Assembly: GCA_964597315.1 (NCBI GenBank)
Contig: CAZQXD010000037.1
Span: 1 to 40,523 of the forward strand
Origin: CAZQXD01 sp964597315
Lineage (GTDB): Bacteria; Pseudomonadota; Gammaproteobacteria; Competibacterales; Competibacteraceae
Direction: 5' to 3'
Length of the DNA: 40,523 nucleotides
Both the position numbers and the translations under genes were made by a program. Each line of letters begins with the position of its first letter. Within the stretch, counting starts at the first letter, position 1. Below, piece by piece: positions 25,727 to 35,880 of this stretch. Below the pieces are notes generated by a model. The model ran no database searches. It was given only the letters and a program-made list of their open reading frames with translations, and was not told the DNA's origin.

Positions 25727-26500
25727 TCAGGCCACTAAATCCTTATAGGCATGCCAGGTGGCGTGGCCGATCAGGGGCATGGTGACGGCCAGCCCGATGT
25801 ACCAGGTGACCAACCCTAGGGCGGAAAAGGCCACGATAATAAACGCCCACAACACCATGGGCAGTGGGTTTTTCTGAACCGCCACGAGACTAGTGGCCAC
25901 GGCGGTGAGAAAATCACAGCGCCGATCCAACAACATGGGAATGGAAACCACGCTGATGGAGAACACAAGCACCGCGAGTACCGCGCCCACCAGGGTGAAC
26001 ACCACCAGGAATGTCAGGCCGTCGCCCGAAAAGAACAACATTTCCGGATTCTCGCTCAGGCTAGTGCCGACTCCGGCGATGGTCAGGGCATAAATGAGCG
26101 AGGCCAGCCGACCCCAAGTGACCATCAGAATACCCAGGATAGCGCCGAAGAAAAGCACCGCCACGGTGTTGCCTCGCCAGGCGGTCAGGGCATAACCCAG
26201 GCCGTTAGGCATGTTCTCCTCAGTACGCCGGCTGAGTTCGTAAAGACCGATGGCCACAAACGGGCCGACCAGTAGAAAACCCGTGGCCAAGGTCAAGGCC
26301 ATATGAAATTCCGTGCCCAACATCGCCGTGATGTTGTAGCCCATAACCACAAAAATCAGCCCATAGAGAATACTGGAGATCGGGGTCTTCGTAATATCCC
26401 GCCAGCCTGCCTCCAGCCACTTCCAAGGGTGTTCCATAGTCACCGTATGGATAGTGGAATGCACCAGGCCAGACTTGGGCCCTCGGAGTTGCTGAACCAT
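25727..26500 (-). CDS. DUF2189 integral membrane protein
   Basis: Predicted 257 residues with about six hydrophobic helices. The family-typical beginning is WLEAGWRDITKTPISSILYGLIFVVMG; further blocks are GFLLVGPFVAIGLYELSRR and FLTAVATSLVAVQKNP, ending GHATWHAYKDLV. DUF2189 proteins are found next to cytochrome oxidase and other genes, but no biochemical role is established. GAGGGTAATAAAG precedes the ATG. It appears co-transcribed with the recombinase, 8 bases downstream. Confidence 0.88.
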   Translation of the reverse strand: MVQQLRGPKSGLVHSTIHTVTMEHPWKWLEAGWRDITKTPISSILYGLIFVVMGYNITAMLGTEFHMALTLATGFLLVGPFVAIGLYELSRRTEENMPNGLGYALTAWRGNTVAVLFFGAILGILMVTWGRLASLIYALTIAGVGTSLSENPEMLFFSGDGLTFLVVFTLVGAVLAVLVFSISVVSIPMLLDRRCDFLTAVATSLVAVQKNPLPMVLWAFIIVAFSALGLVTWYIGLAVTMPLIGHATWHAYKDLVA

Positions 26501-26903
26501 GGCTTTATTACCCTCCTCGTGTTGGTGTTATTTGCTAAATCGCGCCGCACTATAGATCATTGTCGGCGTTAAGTTTAGTCCACCCTCAAGCAAGCGTGAA
26601 AACGGTTTTTGCCCTTCTAGTCCTTGTTCTGCCCGTCCTTATCTCATCTGGTCCAAGTTTTGTTCGGCAAGCGCGCGCGCCTCCTTCTTTTCGCTTTTCC
26701 GCTTTGGTGAGCCTATTTCCAGAGGCGGTTCATAAACCACGGCGCTGCGGGGTCAAGTAGCCGTTCGGGGGTGTCTGTCCACGCCTATCAACGCCTGGTT
26801 TAGAGGCTCGTAAGCACCTGATTCATGATAATGGTGATAATCGTGATTAATATATTTATATCGTACTGTATAATACATAATACGTAATTACGTTAATACT
26901 CAG
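26501..26903. promoter_or_regulatory. divergent intergenic region with promoter and palindromic operator before the KfrA-like gene
   Basis: About 400 bases without a gene. The left 300 bases show nothing I recognise. The right end (26820-26900) is AT-rich. A perfect -10 TATAAT lies at 26869-26874, without a convincing -35. A perfect 12-bp palindrome ACGTAATTACGT at 26882-26893 lies just downstream, near the expected transcription start, and 10 bases before the ATG. It is well placed as an autoregulatory operator for the KfrA-like DNA-binding protein. Confidence 0.5.
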
Positions 26904-27911
26904 ATGTCCAGACCTGGGATCACCTATGAAGATGTTAAAAGTGCGGCCCTGGCCCTGCGGGATCGCGGCGAGCATCCCTCCATTCAACGGGTACGGGAGC
27001 ATCTGGGAACGGGCAGCTACTCCACCATCGCCGGTTATCTAAAACGCTGGCGGCAGGAACAGGCGGAACTGTCCCACCCGACGCCCCTCCCCCCCGCCGT
27101 ACCGGAAACCCTCATGGACGCCGTGGAGGTATTTTGGAAAACTGCCGTTGAACAGGCCGATGACGCTTATCGGCAAGTCCGAGAAACGGCTCGCGCCGAG
27201 GCAGCGCAGGCCCTGGAGCAGCGGGATCGCGCCCTGGCGGACCGGGATCAGGCCCTGGCCGACGGGGAGTCCCTGCGCCGCACTCTGGTGGAAACCCGCG
27301 ATCAGCTACGACGCCTAGATCGGGATCTGCTGCTGGAACGGGAGCGCCGCGCCCGGGCCGAACAGGCCATAACCGAGGCCGAGGAGCGAGCCATGCGGGC
27401 CGACCAGGCCATGAAAGAAGCCCGGACGCAAGCCCAGACCCAGGTGGAGCGTCTGGAAACGGCCCGCCAACAACTGCGGGAAGACACGCAACGGCAGGCC
27501 GCAGAAGCCGAGCAGAGGCTGAATGTGGAGCGCCAGCGTGGCGAGGACGCCGAGTCCCGCCTGCTTCAGATTATCGACCAGTTGCGTACCGAGCGGAACA
27601 CCGAACGCCGATCGGCCGCCGAGCAATGCCGGGCTATGGAAGAACAGGCGCTTCGTGGCCAACAGGCCATGCAGCGGCAGGCAGTGGAACTGGCCACGGC
27701 CCGGGAACGTTGTCGCGCCTTGGAGGCCGACCTAGATACGCTACGGAACTCACTACGGGAAACCCTGGACACCGGGGAGCGGCGCATGACCGCCCAGATC
27801 CGGTTGATCGAGAATCTTCGAGGGAAACTCAGAACCGCCGCGACCGAGCGTAACCGCTTGGAAGCAACATTGGCGGGTCTAGGGGCTGATGATCAGCGGA
27901 ACGAAAACTGA
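26904..27911 (+). CDS. KfrA-like DNA-binding coiled-coil protein
   Basis: Predicted 335 residues. Residues about 4-70 form a KfrA-N type helix-turn-helix domain (ITYEDVKSAALALRDRGEHPSI, STIAGYLKRWRQ). From about 85 to 325 the protein is an almost uninterrupted coiled coil rich in Arg, Glu, Gln and Ala, e.g. EQRDRALADRDQALADGE. KfrA proteins of plasmids bind operators, repress their own gene and help segregation. A chromosomal copy beside a tyrosine recombinase suggests a mobile-element origin. There is no clear Shine-Dalgarno sequence before the ATG, and an upstream palindrome may be its operator. Confidence 0.85.
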   Translation: MSRPGITYEDVKSAALALRDRGEHPSIQRVREHLGTGSYSTIAGYLKRWRQEQAELSHPTPLPPAVPETLMDAVEVFWKTAVEQADDAYRQVRETARAEAAQALEQRDRALADRDQALADGESLRRTLVETRDQLRRLDRDLLLERERRARAEQAITEAEERAMRADQAMKEARTQAQTQVERLETARQQLREDTQRQAAEAEQRLNVERQRGEDAESRLLQIIDQLRTERNTERRSAAEQCRAMEEQALRGQQAMQRQAVELATARERCRALEADLDTLRNSLRETLDTGERRMTAQIRLIENLRGKLRTAATERNRLEATLAGLGADDQRNEN

Positions 27912-27913
27912 TG

Positions 27914-28242
27914 CTAAGTGTTCGTCCAAAAAGCTGTCTGACAAAACAAGCGCACGGCCTGCTCTGCGGTCACCCGCCCAAAGCTCCCCAAGGCCGCTAC
28001 CCCTCGCTGGAGGCGCTGCGGGAAAATCGTCGCGGCGGCGATGTTTTTTGGGGATGGCGCGGGGGCTTAAGCTTGACCTTCAAGCGCCGGTACACCAGCC
28101 GATGCACCTGGGCGTAGGAAATCTCTTCCCCCCAGTGTTCGGCCAACCAGTGCTGGATTTCGCCGTAGCCGCCAAAGCCGCTCGGCTCCTGTAACCGCGC
28201 TTGCAGCCTCCTCAAGTGCAGCGTTGCAGGGCTAGCATGCAC
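27914..28242 (-). pseudogene. IS630-family transposase remnant, frameshifted and truncated at both ends
   Basis: Read on the minus strand from 28242, the frame gives the second helix-turn-helix of IS630 transposases: GEIQHWLAEHWG and SYAQVHRLVYRRLKVKLKPPRHPQK. At an A6 run (28049 to 28044) the homology leaves this frame and continues in the -1 frame as FPQRLQRGVAALGSFG and AEQAVRLFCQ, then stops at 27914. The first DNA-binding part and the whole catalytic DDE core are absent. The relic ends 2 bases from the KfrA-like stop codon. Terminal inverted repeats were not recognised. It cannot be functional. Confidence 0.75.
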
Positions 28243-28288
28243 TATTTATTTGGGCTAATTGGTATACCAAAAAACAGAATTTTTTTTT

Positions 28289-28310
28289 AATTCTAATTTG
28301 ATTTAGAATT
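28289..28310. promoter_or_regulatory. AT-rich inverted repeat upstream of the RpiR-family regulator, candidate operator
   Basis: AATTCTAA and TTAGAATT (28289-28296 and 28303-28310) are perfect 8-base inverted arms around TTTGAT. The repeat lies 27 bases before the upstream start of the regulator gene, inside an AT-rich island (28245-28330) that also has a T10 run. It may be an autoregulatory site. Confidence 0.45.
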
Positions 28311-28337
28311 TATTTTCTAATAAAGTGTTCGCACAAT

Positions 28338-29333
28338 ATGGACTCTTCATGGAAACCGCAAGAGAGGCAGACCTCGCGGTGGAATCATTTTGTAGAAGAG
28401 ACAAACCACCACCTGCGGTCCGGCCCCACCGGTTCGGCAACGGCTTTGATGAAGAGGCAGACGAACGTGCAGAAGCCACCCCGTGATTTTCCGGCCTTGT
28501 GCAACGAAATCATTGCGCGGCGTCCCAATCTGAGCCATCGGTTGCAACAGATCGCCCGCTTCGCGCTGGAGCATCCCAACGAAATAGCGCTGCAGACCAT
28601 CACGATGATCGCCAGCCGGATCGGCGTCCCGCCGTCCGCCATGATTCGCTTCGCCAAGGCCATCGGCTACCGGGGCTTCAGCGACATGCAGGCCGTGTTT
28701 CGCCTGCCTTTGGGCGACAACCTGCCCGACAGGCAGGTCGCACAGTTGTGGCCATACGAATCGGCGTCGGCAGAGTCGCCGGCGCCGACGGCCTCCACTG
28801 TGCTGGAGGCGATACTGGTCGGCGGCGGCGAGTCACTGCAAGGCCGGTTGCGCAATGTTTCACCCGCACGTCTGGAGCGGGCAGTGACACTGCTGGTGGA
28901 AAAACAGAACGTGTACGTCGTCGGGCAGGGCTACTCCTTTCCCGTGGCGGCCTACCTGGCTCATGCGCTCACCCACCTGGAGCGCCACGTTCATCTCCTG
29001 GATAGCGTCGGCGGCATGCTACAGCAACACGCTGGCGGTATGTCTGATGGCGACGTGCTGGTGGCCGTGAGCTTTCCGCCTTACGCGCTGGAAACGACCG
29101 AACTGGTAGGCCGTGCCGCCGCCAGGGGCGCGTCGGTGATCGTACTCACCGACGGTCCCATCAGCCCGATCACCGGCCTTGCGGCAGTGAGTCTGGAGGT
29201 CCATGAACCGGAGGTACACGGCTTTCCGACCCTCACCGCCATGCTGTGTCTGACCCAGGCTCTGGCCGCGCATACCCGGCTGCGCCTCGAAGCGCAATCC
29301 CGAATCCGGAAAATGGCTGGCGGTCAGGGGTAG
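28338..29333 (+). CDS. RpiR-family transcriptional regulator (HTH plus SIS), probable inositol operon regulator
   Basis: Predicted 331 residues from the upstream ATG, or 294 from an in-frame ATG at 28449 that starts MKRQTNVQKPPRDF, closer to usual RpiR length; neither has a good ribosome binding site. The HTH domain (about 55-125) has NEIALQTITMIASRIGVPPSAMIRFAKAIGYRGFSDM. The SIS domain (about 180-310) has VYVVGQGYSFPVAAYLAHAL and GDVLVAVSFPPYA, which binds sugar phosphates. Placement directly upstream of iolC makes inositol control likely, with a phosphorylated pathway intermediate as effector. Confidence 0.88.
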   Translation: MDSSWKPQERQTSRWNHFVEETNHHLRSGPTGSATALMKRQTNVQKPPRDFPALCNEIIARRPNLSHRLQQIARFALEHPNEIALQTITMIASRIGVPPSAMIRFAKAIGYRGFSDMQAVFRLPLGDNLPDRQVAQLWPYESASAESPAPTASTVLEAILVGGGESLQGRLRNVSPARLERAVTLLVEKQNVYVVGQGYSFPVAAYLAHALTHLERHVHLLDSVGGMLQQHAGGMSDGDVLVAVSFPPYALETTELVGRAAARGASVIVLTDGPISPITGLAAVSLEVHEPEVHGFPTLTAMLCLTQALAAHTRLRLEAQSRIRKMAGGQG

Positions 29334-29432
29334 TGACCGCCTGGCCGAGGGGGTATCCACCCGCCGTCTTTGAACCGGATTAGCCGACGCTGCTGGTCTT
29401 CAAAAAACGCCAAAGCATATCGGAGCCGACAT

Positions 29433-29500
29433 GGAATTATTATTTTAGATCGGAATTTTATTTTTATTTATGTTGTGTTTGAGAAATCAATTTCTATTCT
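29433..29500 (+). promoter_or_regulatory. iol operon promoter with embedded operator
   Basis: TTGTGT (29473-29478) and TATTCT (29495-29500) form a sigma-70-like pair with a 16-base spacer. The spacer contains the inverted repeat AGAAAT-CA-ATTTCT (29482-29495), an obvious repressor site overlapping the promoter. Upstream, GGAATT followed by T/A-rich sequence is repeated at 29433 and 29452, 19 bases apart. The rest of the interval up to the iolC ribosome binding site (GAGGA, 29602-29606) shows nothing further. Confidence 0.55.
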
Positions 29501-29614
29501 TGGAACTGACCGGTCTAGCGATCTCCCGCTGACCTTTGCCACCAAACCCTCCTGACACGTGGGCCGCGTTCTATCGCTCCGGAAACCGCAGGGCCTACAT
29601 CGAGGAAACCTGAC

Positions 29615-31525
29615 ATGACCGAACGCAAATTCGACGTGATCTGCCTTGGACGCGCCGCCGTCGATTTATATGGAGAGCAGATCGGCAGCCGTCTCGAGGA
29701 CATGACCAGCTTCGCCAAGTATTTGGGCGGCTCCAGCGGCAACATCGCCGCCGGCACCGCCCGGCAGGGATTGCGCTCCGCCATGTTAACCCGGGTCGGC
29801 GACGAACATATGGGCCGTTTTGTGCGCGAGGCCCTGGCCCATAACGGGGTGGATGTCAGTCACGTGGTCACCGATCCAGAGCGGCTCACCGGCCTGGTGA
29901 TTCTCGGCATCAAGGACCGGGAGACCTTCCCGCTGATCTTCTACCGGGAGCACTGCGCGGATATGGGGCTGAAGGCCGAGGATTTCGACGAGGACTTTAT
30001 CGCCTCCAGCAAGGCTCTGGTCATCACCGGCACCCACTTCTCCACCCCCCAGACCGATGCCGTCTGCCGGGTGGCCATGGACTATGCTCGGCGCAACGGC
30101 GCCCAGGTGGCCCTCGATATCGATTACCGTCCGGTACTGTGGGGCCTGACGGGCAGGGGCCTGGGGGAGGAGCGCTATGTGGCCTCGGACACGGTGAGTG
30201 CCCATCTGCAATCCATCGTGCCCCTGTGCGATCTGATCGTGGGCACCGAGGAGGAGCTGCATATCGCCGGGGGCAGCGAGGACACGGTGCGGGCTCTACG
30301 CCGTATCCGGGAGCTGAGCGACGCCACCCTGGTCTGCAAACGCGGCCCCCTGGGGGCTAGCGTGTTCCCCGGGGCCATCCCCGATAATCTGGACGATGGG
30401 ATCACGGTGCGGGGCGTGCGGGTGGAGGTCCTCAATGTGCTGGGGGCCGGGGATGCCTTTATGAGCGGCCTGCTGCGGGGCTGGATCAACGGCGAGTCCT
30501 GGGAACAGAGCCTGCGTTACGCCAATGCCTGCGGGGCCCTGGTGGTGTCCCGCCACGGCTGCACCCCGGCCATGCCCACCAAGGTGGAACTGGACGATTA
30601 TCTTGCCCGGGCCGAATCGGTGCCCCGACCGGATCTGGACGCCCGCCTGAACTACCTGCACCGGGCCACCACCCGCCGTCGGCAGTGGCCGGAGGTCAAT
30701 GTTCTGGCCTTCGACCACCGCAGTCAGTTCGAGGACATGGCCCGGGAGACCGGCGCCGATCCCCAACGTATTCCCTATCTCAAAGGTCTGATCATGCAGG
30801 GCGGCTACCGGGCCGCCACCGAGGCTGGCATCGAGGGCAAGGCGGGCATTCTCGCCGACAGCCGCTTTGGCCAGACGGTGCTGGAAGATCTCACCGGCCA
30901 GGGCTGGTGGATCGGCCGGCCGGTGGAGCTGCCCGGCTCTCGGCCCCTGGAATTCGAACCCGGCAATAATCTGGTCGGCATCCTGCGCGCCTGGCCCGAG
31001 GAGCATGTGGTCAAGTGCCTGACCTTTTACCATCCGGACGATGACCAGGCCATGAAAAACACCCAGGAACGTAAGGTGGTGGATCTGTTCGAGGCCTGCT
31101 GCCTGAGTGGCCATGAGTTGCTGCTGGAGGTGATTCCCCCCAAGGGCAGCGCCATCGATCAACACACCCTGGCCCGGGCCATGGCCCGTTTCTACGAACT
31201 GGGCGTCTACCCTGACTGGTGGAAGCTGCCCTCCCCCAGCCGGGAGGCCTGGCCCCATATCGGCGCCGAGATCGACAACAACGATCCCCACTGCCGGGGC
31301 GTGGTGCTGCTGGGTCTGGACGCTCCCGAGGAGGAACTCAAGCAGGGCTTCCAGAACGCCGCTGGCCAGTCCTGGTGCAAGGGCTTTATGGTGGGTCGCA
31401 CCATTTTCGCCGGTCCCAGCCGCGCCTGGATGAAGGGCGAACTGGACGACCCGGGCCTTATCGCGGCCATCGCCGACAATTACCTGCGCATGATCCGCCT
31501 CTGGCAGCAGGCCAGCACACGCTGA
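29615..31525 (+). CDS. iolC: 5-dehydro-2-deoxygluconokinase fused to a DUF2090 aldolase-like domain
   Basis: Predicted 636 residues. The N-terminal PfkB-type kinase (about 5-335) phosphorylates 5-dehydro-2-deoxy-D-gluconate; seen are the GGSSGNIAAG substrate motif and the catalytic loop VLGAGDAFMSG with Asp280. After a short linker the DUF2090 domain (about 352-630) begins NVLAFDHRSQFEDMA and includes GGYRAATEAG and KGFMVGRTIF. It resembles the class I-like aldolase that splits the phosphorylated product into DHAP and malonate semialdehyde. So one polypeptide likely covers the IolC and IolJ steps. This fusion is common in proteobacteria. First gene of the iol operon. Confidence 0.93.
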   Translation: MTERKFDVICLGRAAVDLYGEQIGSRLEDMTSFAKYLGGSSGNIAAGTARQGLRSAMLTRVGDEHMGRFVREALAHNGVDVSHVVTDPERLTGLVILGIKDRETFPLIFYREHCADMGLKAEDFDEDFIASSKALVITGTHFSTPQTDAVCRVAMDYARRNGAQVALDIDYRPVLWGLTGRGLGEERYVASDTVSAHLQSIVPLCDLIVGTEEELHIAGGSEDTVRALRRIRELSDATLVCKRGPLGASVFPGAIPDNLDDGITVRGVRVEVLNVLGAGDAFMSGLLRGWINGESWEQSLRYANACGALVVSRHGCTPAMPTKVELDDYLARAESVPRPDLDARLNYLHRATTRRRQWPEVNVLAFDHRSQFEDMARETGADPQRIPYLKGLIMQGGYRAATEAGIEGKAGILADSRFGQTVLEDLTGQGWWIGRPVELPGSRPLEFEPGNNLVGILRAWPEEHVVKCLTFYHPDDDQAMKNTQERKVVDLFEACCLSGHELLLEVIPPKGSAIDQHTLARAMARFYELGVYPDWWKLPSPSREAWPHIGAEIDNNDPHCRGVVLLGLDAPEEELKQGFQNAAGQSWCKGFMVGRTIFAGPSRAWMKGELDDPGLIAAIADNYLRMIRLWQQASTR

Positions 31526-31550
31526 CACGCTCTTTAGGAGACTCGATACC

Positions 31551-33395
31551 ATGTCCACTGTACGCTTGACTGCGGCCCAGGCCGTCGTGCGTTACCTGAT
31601 CGCCCAGAAAACCGAGATCGACGGCGCGGAGAAACCCTTGTTCGCCGGGGTGTGGGCCATTTTCGGCCACGGCAATGTCGCCGGTCTTGGAGAGGCCCTG
31701 TACGCCCAGCGGGAGGCGATCCCCACCTACCGAGCCCACAATGAGCAGGGCATGGCTAACGCCGCCATCGCCTTCGCCAAGTCCATGGACCGGCGGCAGA
31801 TGATGGTCTGCACCACCTCTATCGGCCCGGGCGCCACCAATATGGTCACCTCCGCAGCCCTGGCCCATGTCAACCGCCTGCCGGTGCTATTGCTGCCGGG
31901 GGACACTTTCGCCACCCGAGGGCCAGACCCGGTGCTACAGCAGGTGGAGGACTACGGCGACCCCACCATCAGCGCCAGCGACTGCTTCCGGCCCGTGTCC
32001 CGCTACTGGGACCGCATCACCCGGCCCGAACAACTGCTGGCCAGCCTGCCCCGGGCCATGCAGGTGCTTACGGATCCGGCCGATTGCGGGCCGGTCACCC
32101 TGAGCCTGCCCCAGGACGTGCAGGCCATGGCCTACGACTACCCGGAGGATTTCTTTGCAAGCCGAGTACACCGGCCACGCCGTCCGGGCGTCGATCCCGG
32201 AGAGCTGGCCCAGGCTGTGGCGGCCTTAAAGCAGTCCCAAAAACCCCTGCTGATGGCCGGTGGCGGGGTGCATTACGCCCTGGCCACCGACACCTTCCGG
32301 CGCTTCGTGGAGGACCACAACCTGCCGGTGGCCGAAACCCAGGCCGGCAAGGGGGTGCTGCGTTGGGATCATCCCAACAACCTGGGCAGCCTCGGGGTGA
32401 CTGGCTCGTCTTCGGCCAATGCCCTGGCCCGGGAAGCGGATGTCGTGCTGGCCGTGGGCACCCGCCTGGCGGATTTCCCCACCGCCTCCCGAAGCGTATT
32501 CCAAAACCCCAAGCTCAGAATCATCAACCTCAACGCCGCCGCCTTTGACGCCATCAAGCATGGCTCGACCTCCCTGGTGGGGGATGCCCGCCGGGGCCTG
32601 GAAGAACTGGACGCCGCCCTAGGTGACTGGCGGGCCTCCGGTAGCTGGCTGGAACACGGTCGCAAGCTCACCGCCGCCTGGAATTCCGAGGTAAATCAGG
32701 CGACGGCTGCCGACGACGTGGCCCTGCCCACGGACGCCCAGGTGCTGGGCGCCGTCAACCGGGCGGCGGACGAGAGAGACGTGGTGGTGTGCGCCGCCGG
32801 GGGACTGCCCGGAGAACTCCATAAGCTGTGGCGCACCGGCAACACCAAGGGCTATCACCTGGAATACGGCTATTCCTGCATGGGCTATGAGATCGCCGGG
32901 GGGTTGGGGGTCAAGATGGCCCTGCCGGATCGGGAAGTCTTCGTCATGGTCGGGGATGGCAGCTATCTGATGCTCAATTCCGAGATCGCCACTTCGGTGA
33001 TGCACGGGCAAAAGCTCATTCTGGTGATCCTGGACAACCGGGGTTATGGCTGCATCAATCGCCTCCAGCAGGCCTGTGGCGGTGCGCCCTTTAACAATCT
33101 GCTGCGGGACTGCCTCAATGCCGAACAGGCGCCGGCGGTGGATTTCGTCGCCCATGCGGCCTCCCTGGGGGCGACGGCCGAGAAGGTCACCGGCATCGCC
33201 GAACTTGAACAGGCCCTGCAACGGGCCCGCCAGGCCGACCAGACCTACGCCGTGGTTATCGACACCGACCCCCTGCCCACCACCAAGGCCGGCGGCAGTT
33301 GGTGGGACGTGCCGGTGCCGGAGGTCTCCCAGCGCGAACAGGTGCAAAGCGCCCGCCAAGGTTACGAGAAAGCCAAATCCACTCAACGTTCCTAG
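31551..33395 (+). CDS. iolD: 3D-(3,5/4)-trihydroxycyclohexane-1,2-dione hydrolase
   Basis: Predicted 614-residue thiamin-diphosphate enzyme that hydrolyses the cyclic diketone to 5-deoxy-D-glucuronate. The ThDP-activating Glu65 sits in HNEQGMANAA. The central domain has KPLLMAGGGV and the ThDP/Mg motif GDGSYLMLNSEI with the downstream LDNRGYGCINRLQ. Length and motif order match IolD rather than acetolactate synthase. AGGAG precedes the ATG; the gene is 25 bases after iolC. Confidence 0.95.
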   Translation: MSTVRLTAAQAVVRYLIAQKTEIDGAEKPLFAGVWAIFGHGNVAGLGEALYAQREAIPTYRAHNEQGMANAAIAFAKSMDRRQMMVCTTSIGPGATNMVTSAALAHVNRLPVLLLPGDTFATRGPDPVLQQVEDYGDPTISASDCFRPVSRYWDRITRPEQLLASLPRAMQVLTDPADCGPVTLSLPQDVQAMAYDYPEDFFASRVHRPRRPGVDPGELAQAVAALKQSQKPLLMAGGGVHYALATDTFRRFVEDHNLPVAETQAGKGVLRWDHPNNLGSLGVTGSSSANALAREADVVLAVGTRLADFPTASRSVFQNPKLRIINLNAAAFDAIKHGSTSLVGDARRGLEELDAALGDWRASGSWLEHGRKLTAAWNSEVNQATAADDVALPTDAQVLGAVNRAADERDVVVCAAGGLPGELHKLWRTGNTKGYHLEYGYSCMGYEIAGGLGVKMALPDREVFVMVGDGSYLMLNSEIATSVMHGQKLILVILDNRGYGCINRLQQACGGAPFNNLLRDCLNAEQAPAVDFVAHAASLGATAEKVTGIAELEQALQRARQADQTYAVVIDTDPLPTTKAGGSWWDVPVPEVSQREQVQSARQGYEKAKSTQRS

Positions 33396-33407
33396 GAGAT
33401 ACCCGCC

Positions 33408-34298
33408 ATGACCGTTCGCATCGGCACCAACCCTATCGCCTGGAGCAACGACGATCTGCCGGAACTGGGTGGCGACACACCCCTGGATGTGTGCCTGTCC
33501 GAGACCCGCCAGGCGGGTTACGCCGGTACCGAGATGGGCGGCAAGTTCCCCAAGGATCCGGAACAGCTGCGCCCCATTCTGGACCGGCACGGACTGGTCC
33601 TGATCTCCGGCTGGTACAGCGCCGACCTGCTCAACCGCTCCGCTGAGGAGGAGATCGAGGCGGTGCGGGATCACTTGAACCTGTTGGCGGCCATGGGCTG
33701 CACGGTGATGGTATTCGCCGAGGGCAGCGGCACCGTACAGGGCCAGCGGGACGTGCCAGTGTCCCGGCGTCCCCGCCTGGACCCCAGCCGCTGGCCGGAA
33801 TACGGTGAGCGGATCACCCAGGTGGCCGAACACATGCTGGAAAAAGGCGTGCGCATGGCCTTTCACCACCACATGGGCACGATAGTGGAAATCGAAAAAG
33901 AGGTGGACCGGCTGATGGAGCACACCGGCGATGCTGTGGGTCTGCTGCTGGATACCGGCCATATCACCTATGCCGGGGGCGACCCCCTGGCCCTGGTTCG
34001 CAGCCATGGCCCGCGCATCTGCCATGTCCATTGCAAAGACGTGCGCCTGGAACGGCTAGAACAAGTCAAGGCCCGGGACAGCAGCTTTATCGACGCGGTG
34101 GTGGACGGCGTGTTTACTGTTCCCAGCGACGGCGACCTGGACTTCGAGGCTATTCTGACCGCCCTCAAGGACACCGGCTACCAGGGAGACTGGCTGGTGG
34201 TGGAGGCCGAGCAGGACCCGACCAAGGCCCATCCCCTCACCTATGCCACCCAGGGCTACCGGCATCTGCAACGGATCGTGGAGCGGATCGGACTCTAA
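33408..34298 (+). CDS. iolE: myo-inosose-2 dehydratase
   Basis: Predicted 296-residue AP-endonuclease-2-like TIM barrel that dehydrates 2-keto-myo-inositol to the diketone. The opening GTNPIAWSNDDLPELGG is diagnostic of IolE. Metal and substrate residues lie in FHHHMGTIVE, LLLDTGHITYAGG and ICHVHCKDVR, and WLVVEAEQDP near the C-terminus. It begins 12 bases after iolD with TAGGAGA overlapping the iolD stop. Confidence 0.95.
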   Translation: MTVRIGTNPIAWSNDDLPELGGDTPLDVCLSETRQAGYAGTEMGGKFPKDPEQLRPILDRHGLVLISGWYSADLLNRSAEEEIEAVRDHLNLLAAMGCTVMVFAEGSGTVQGQRDVPVSRRPRLDPSRWPEYGERITQVAEHMLEKGVRMAFHHHMGTIVEIEKEVDRLMEHTGDAVGLLLDTGHITYAGGDPLALVRSHGPRICHVHCKDVRLERLEQVKARDSSFIDAVVDGVFTVPSDGDLDFEAILTALKDTGYQGDWLVVEAEQDPTKAHPLTYATQGYRHLQRIVERIGL

Positions 34299-34363
34299 CC
34301 TTATGCATTTCCGGGGCGGGCAACGCCGACCTTATTACAGCCATTGATTATGAGGACTACGTA

Positions 34364-35869
<1,506 letters not shown>

Positions 35870-35880
35870 GAGACCTGATC

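Noticed and set aside
28044..28049. Programmed -1 frameshifting at the A6 run of the IS630 relic
   Set aside because: The A AAA AAC heptamer is not in the correct codon phase, and the product lacks the catalytic core anyway.
30296..31558. 420-residue minus-strand frame opposite iolC
   Set aside because: Antisense shadow of the DUF2090 fusion; no recognisable motifs.
32619..34031. 470-residue minus-strand frame opposite iolD and iolE
   Set aside because: Spans two confirmed genes on the other strand with no motifs of its own.
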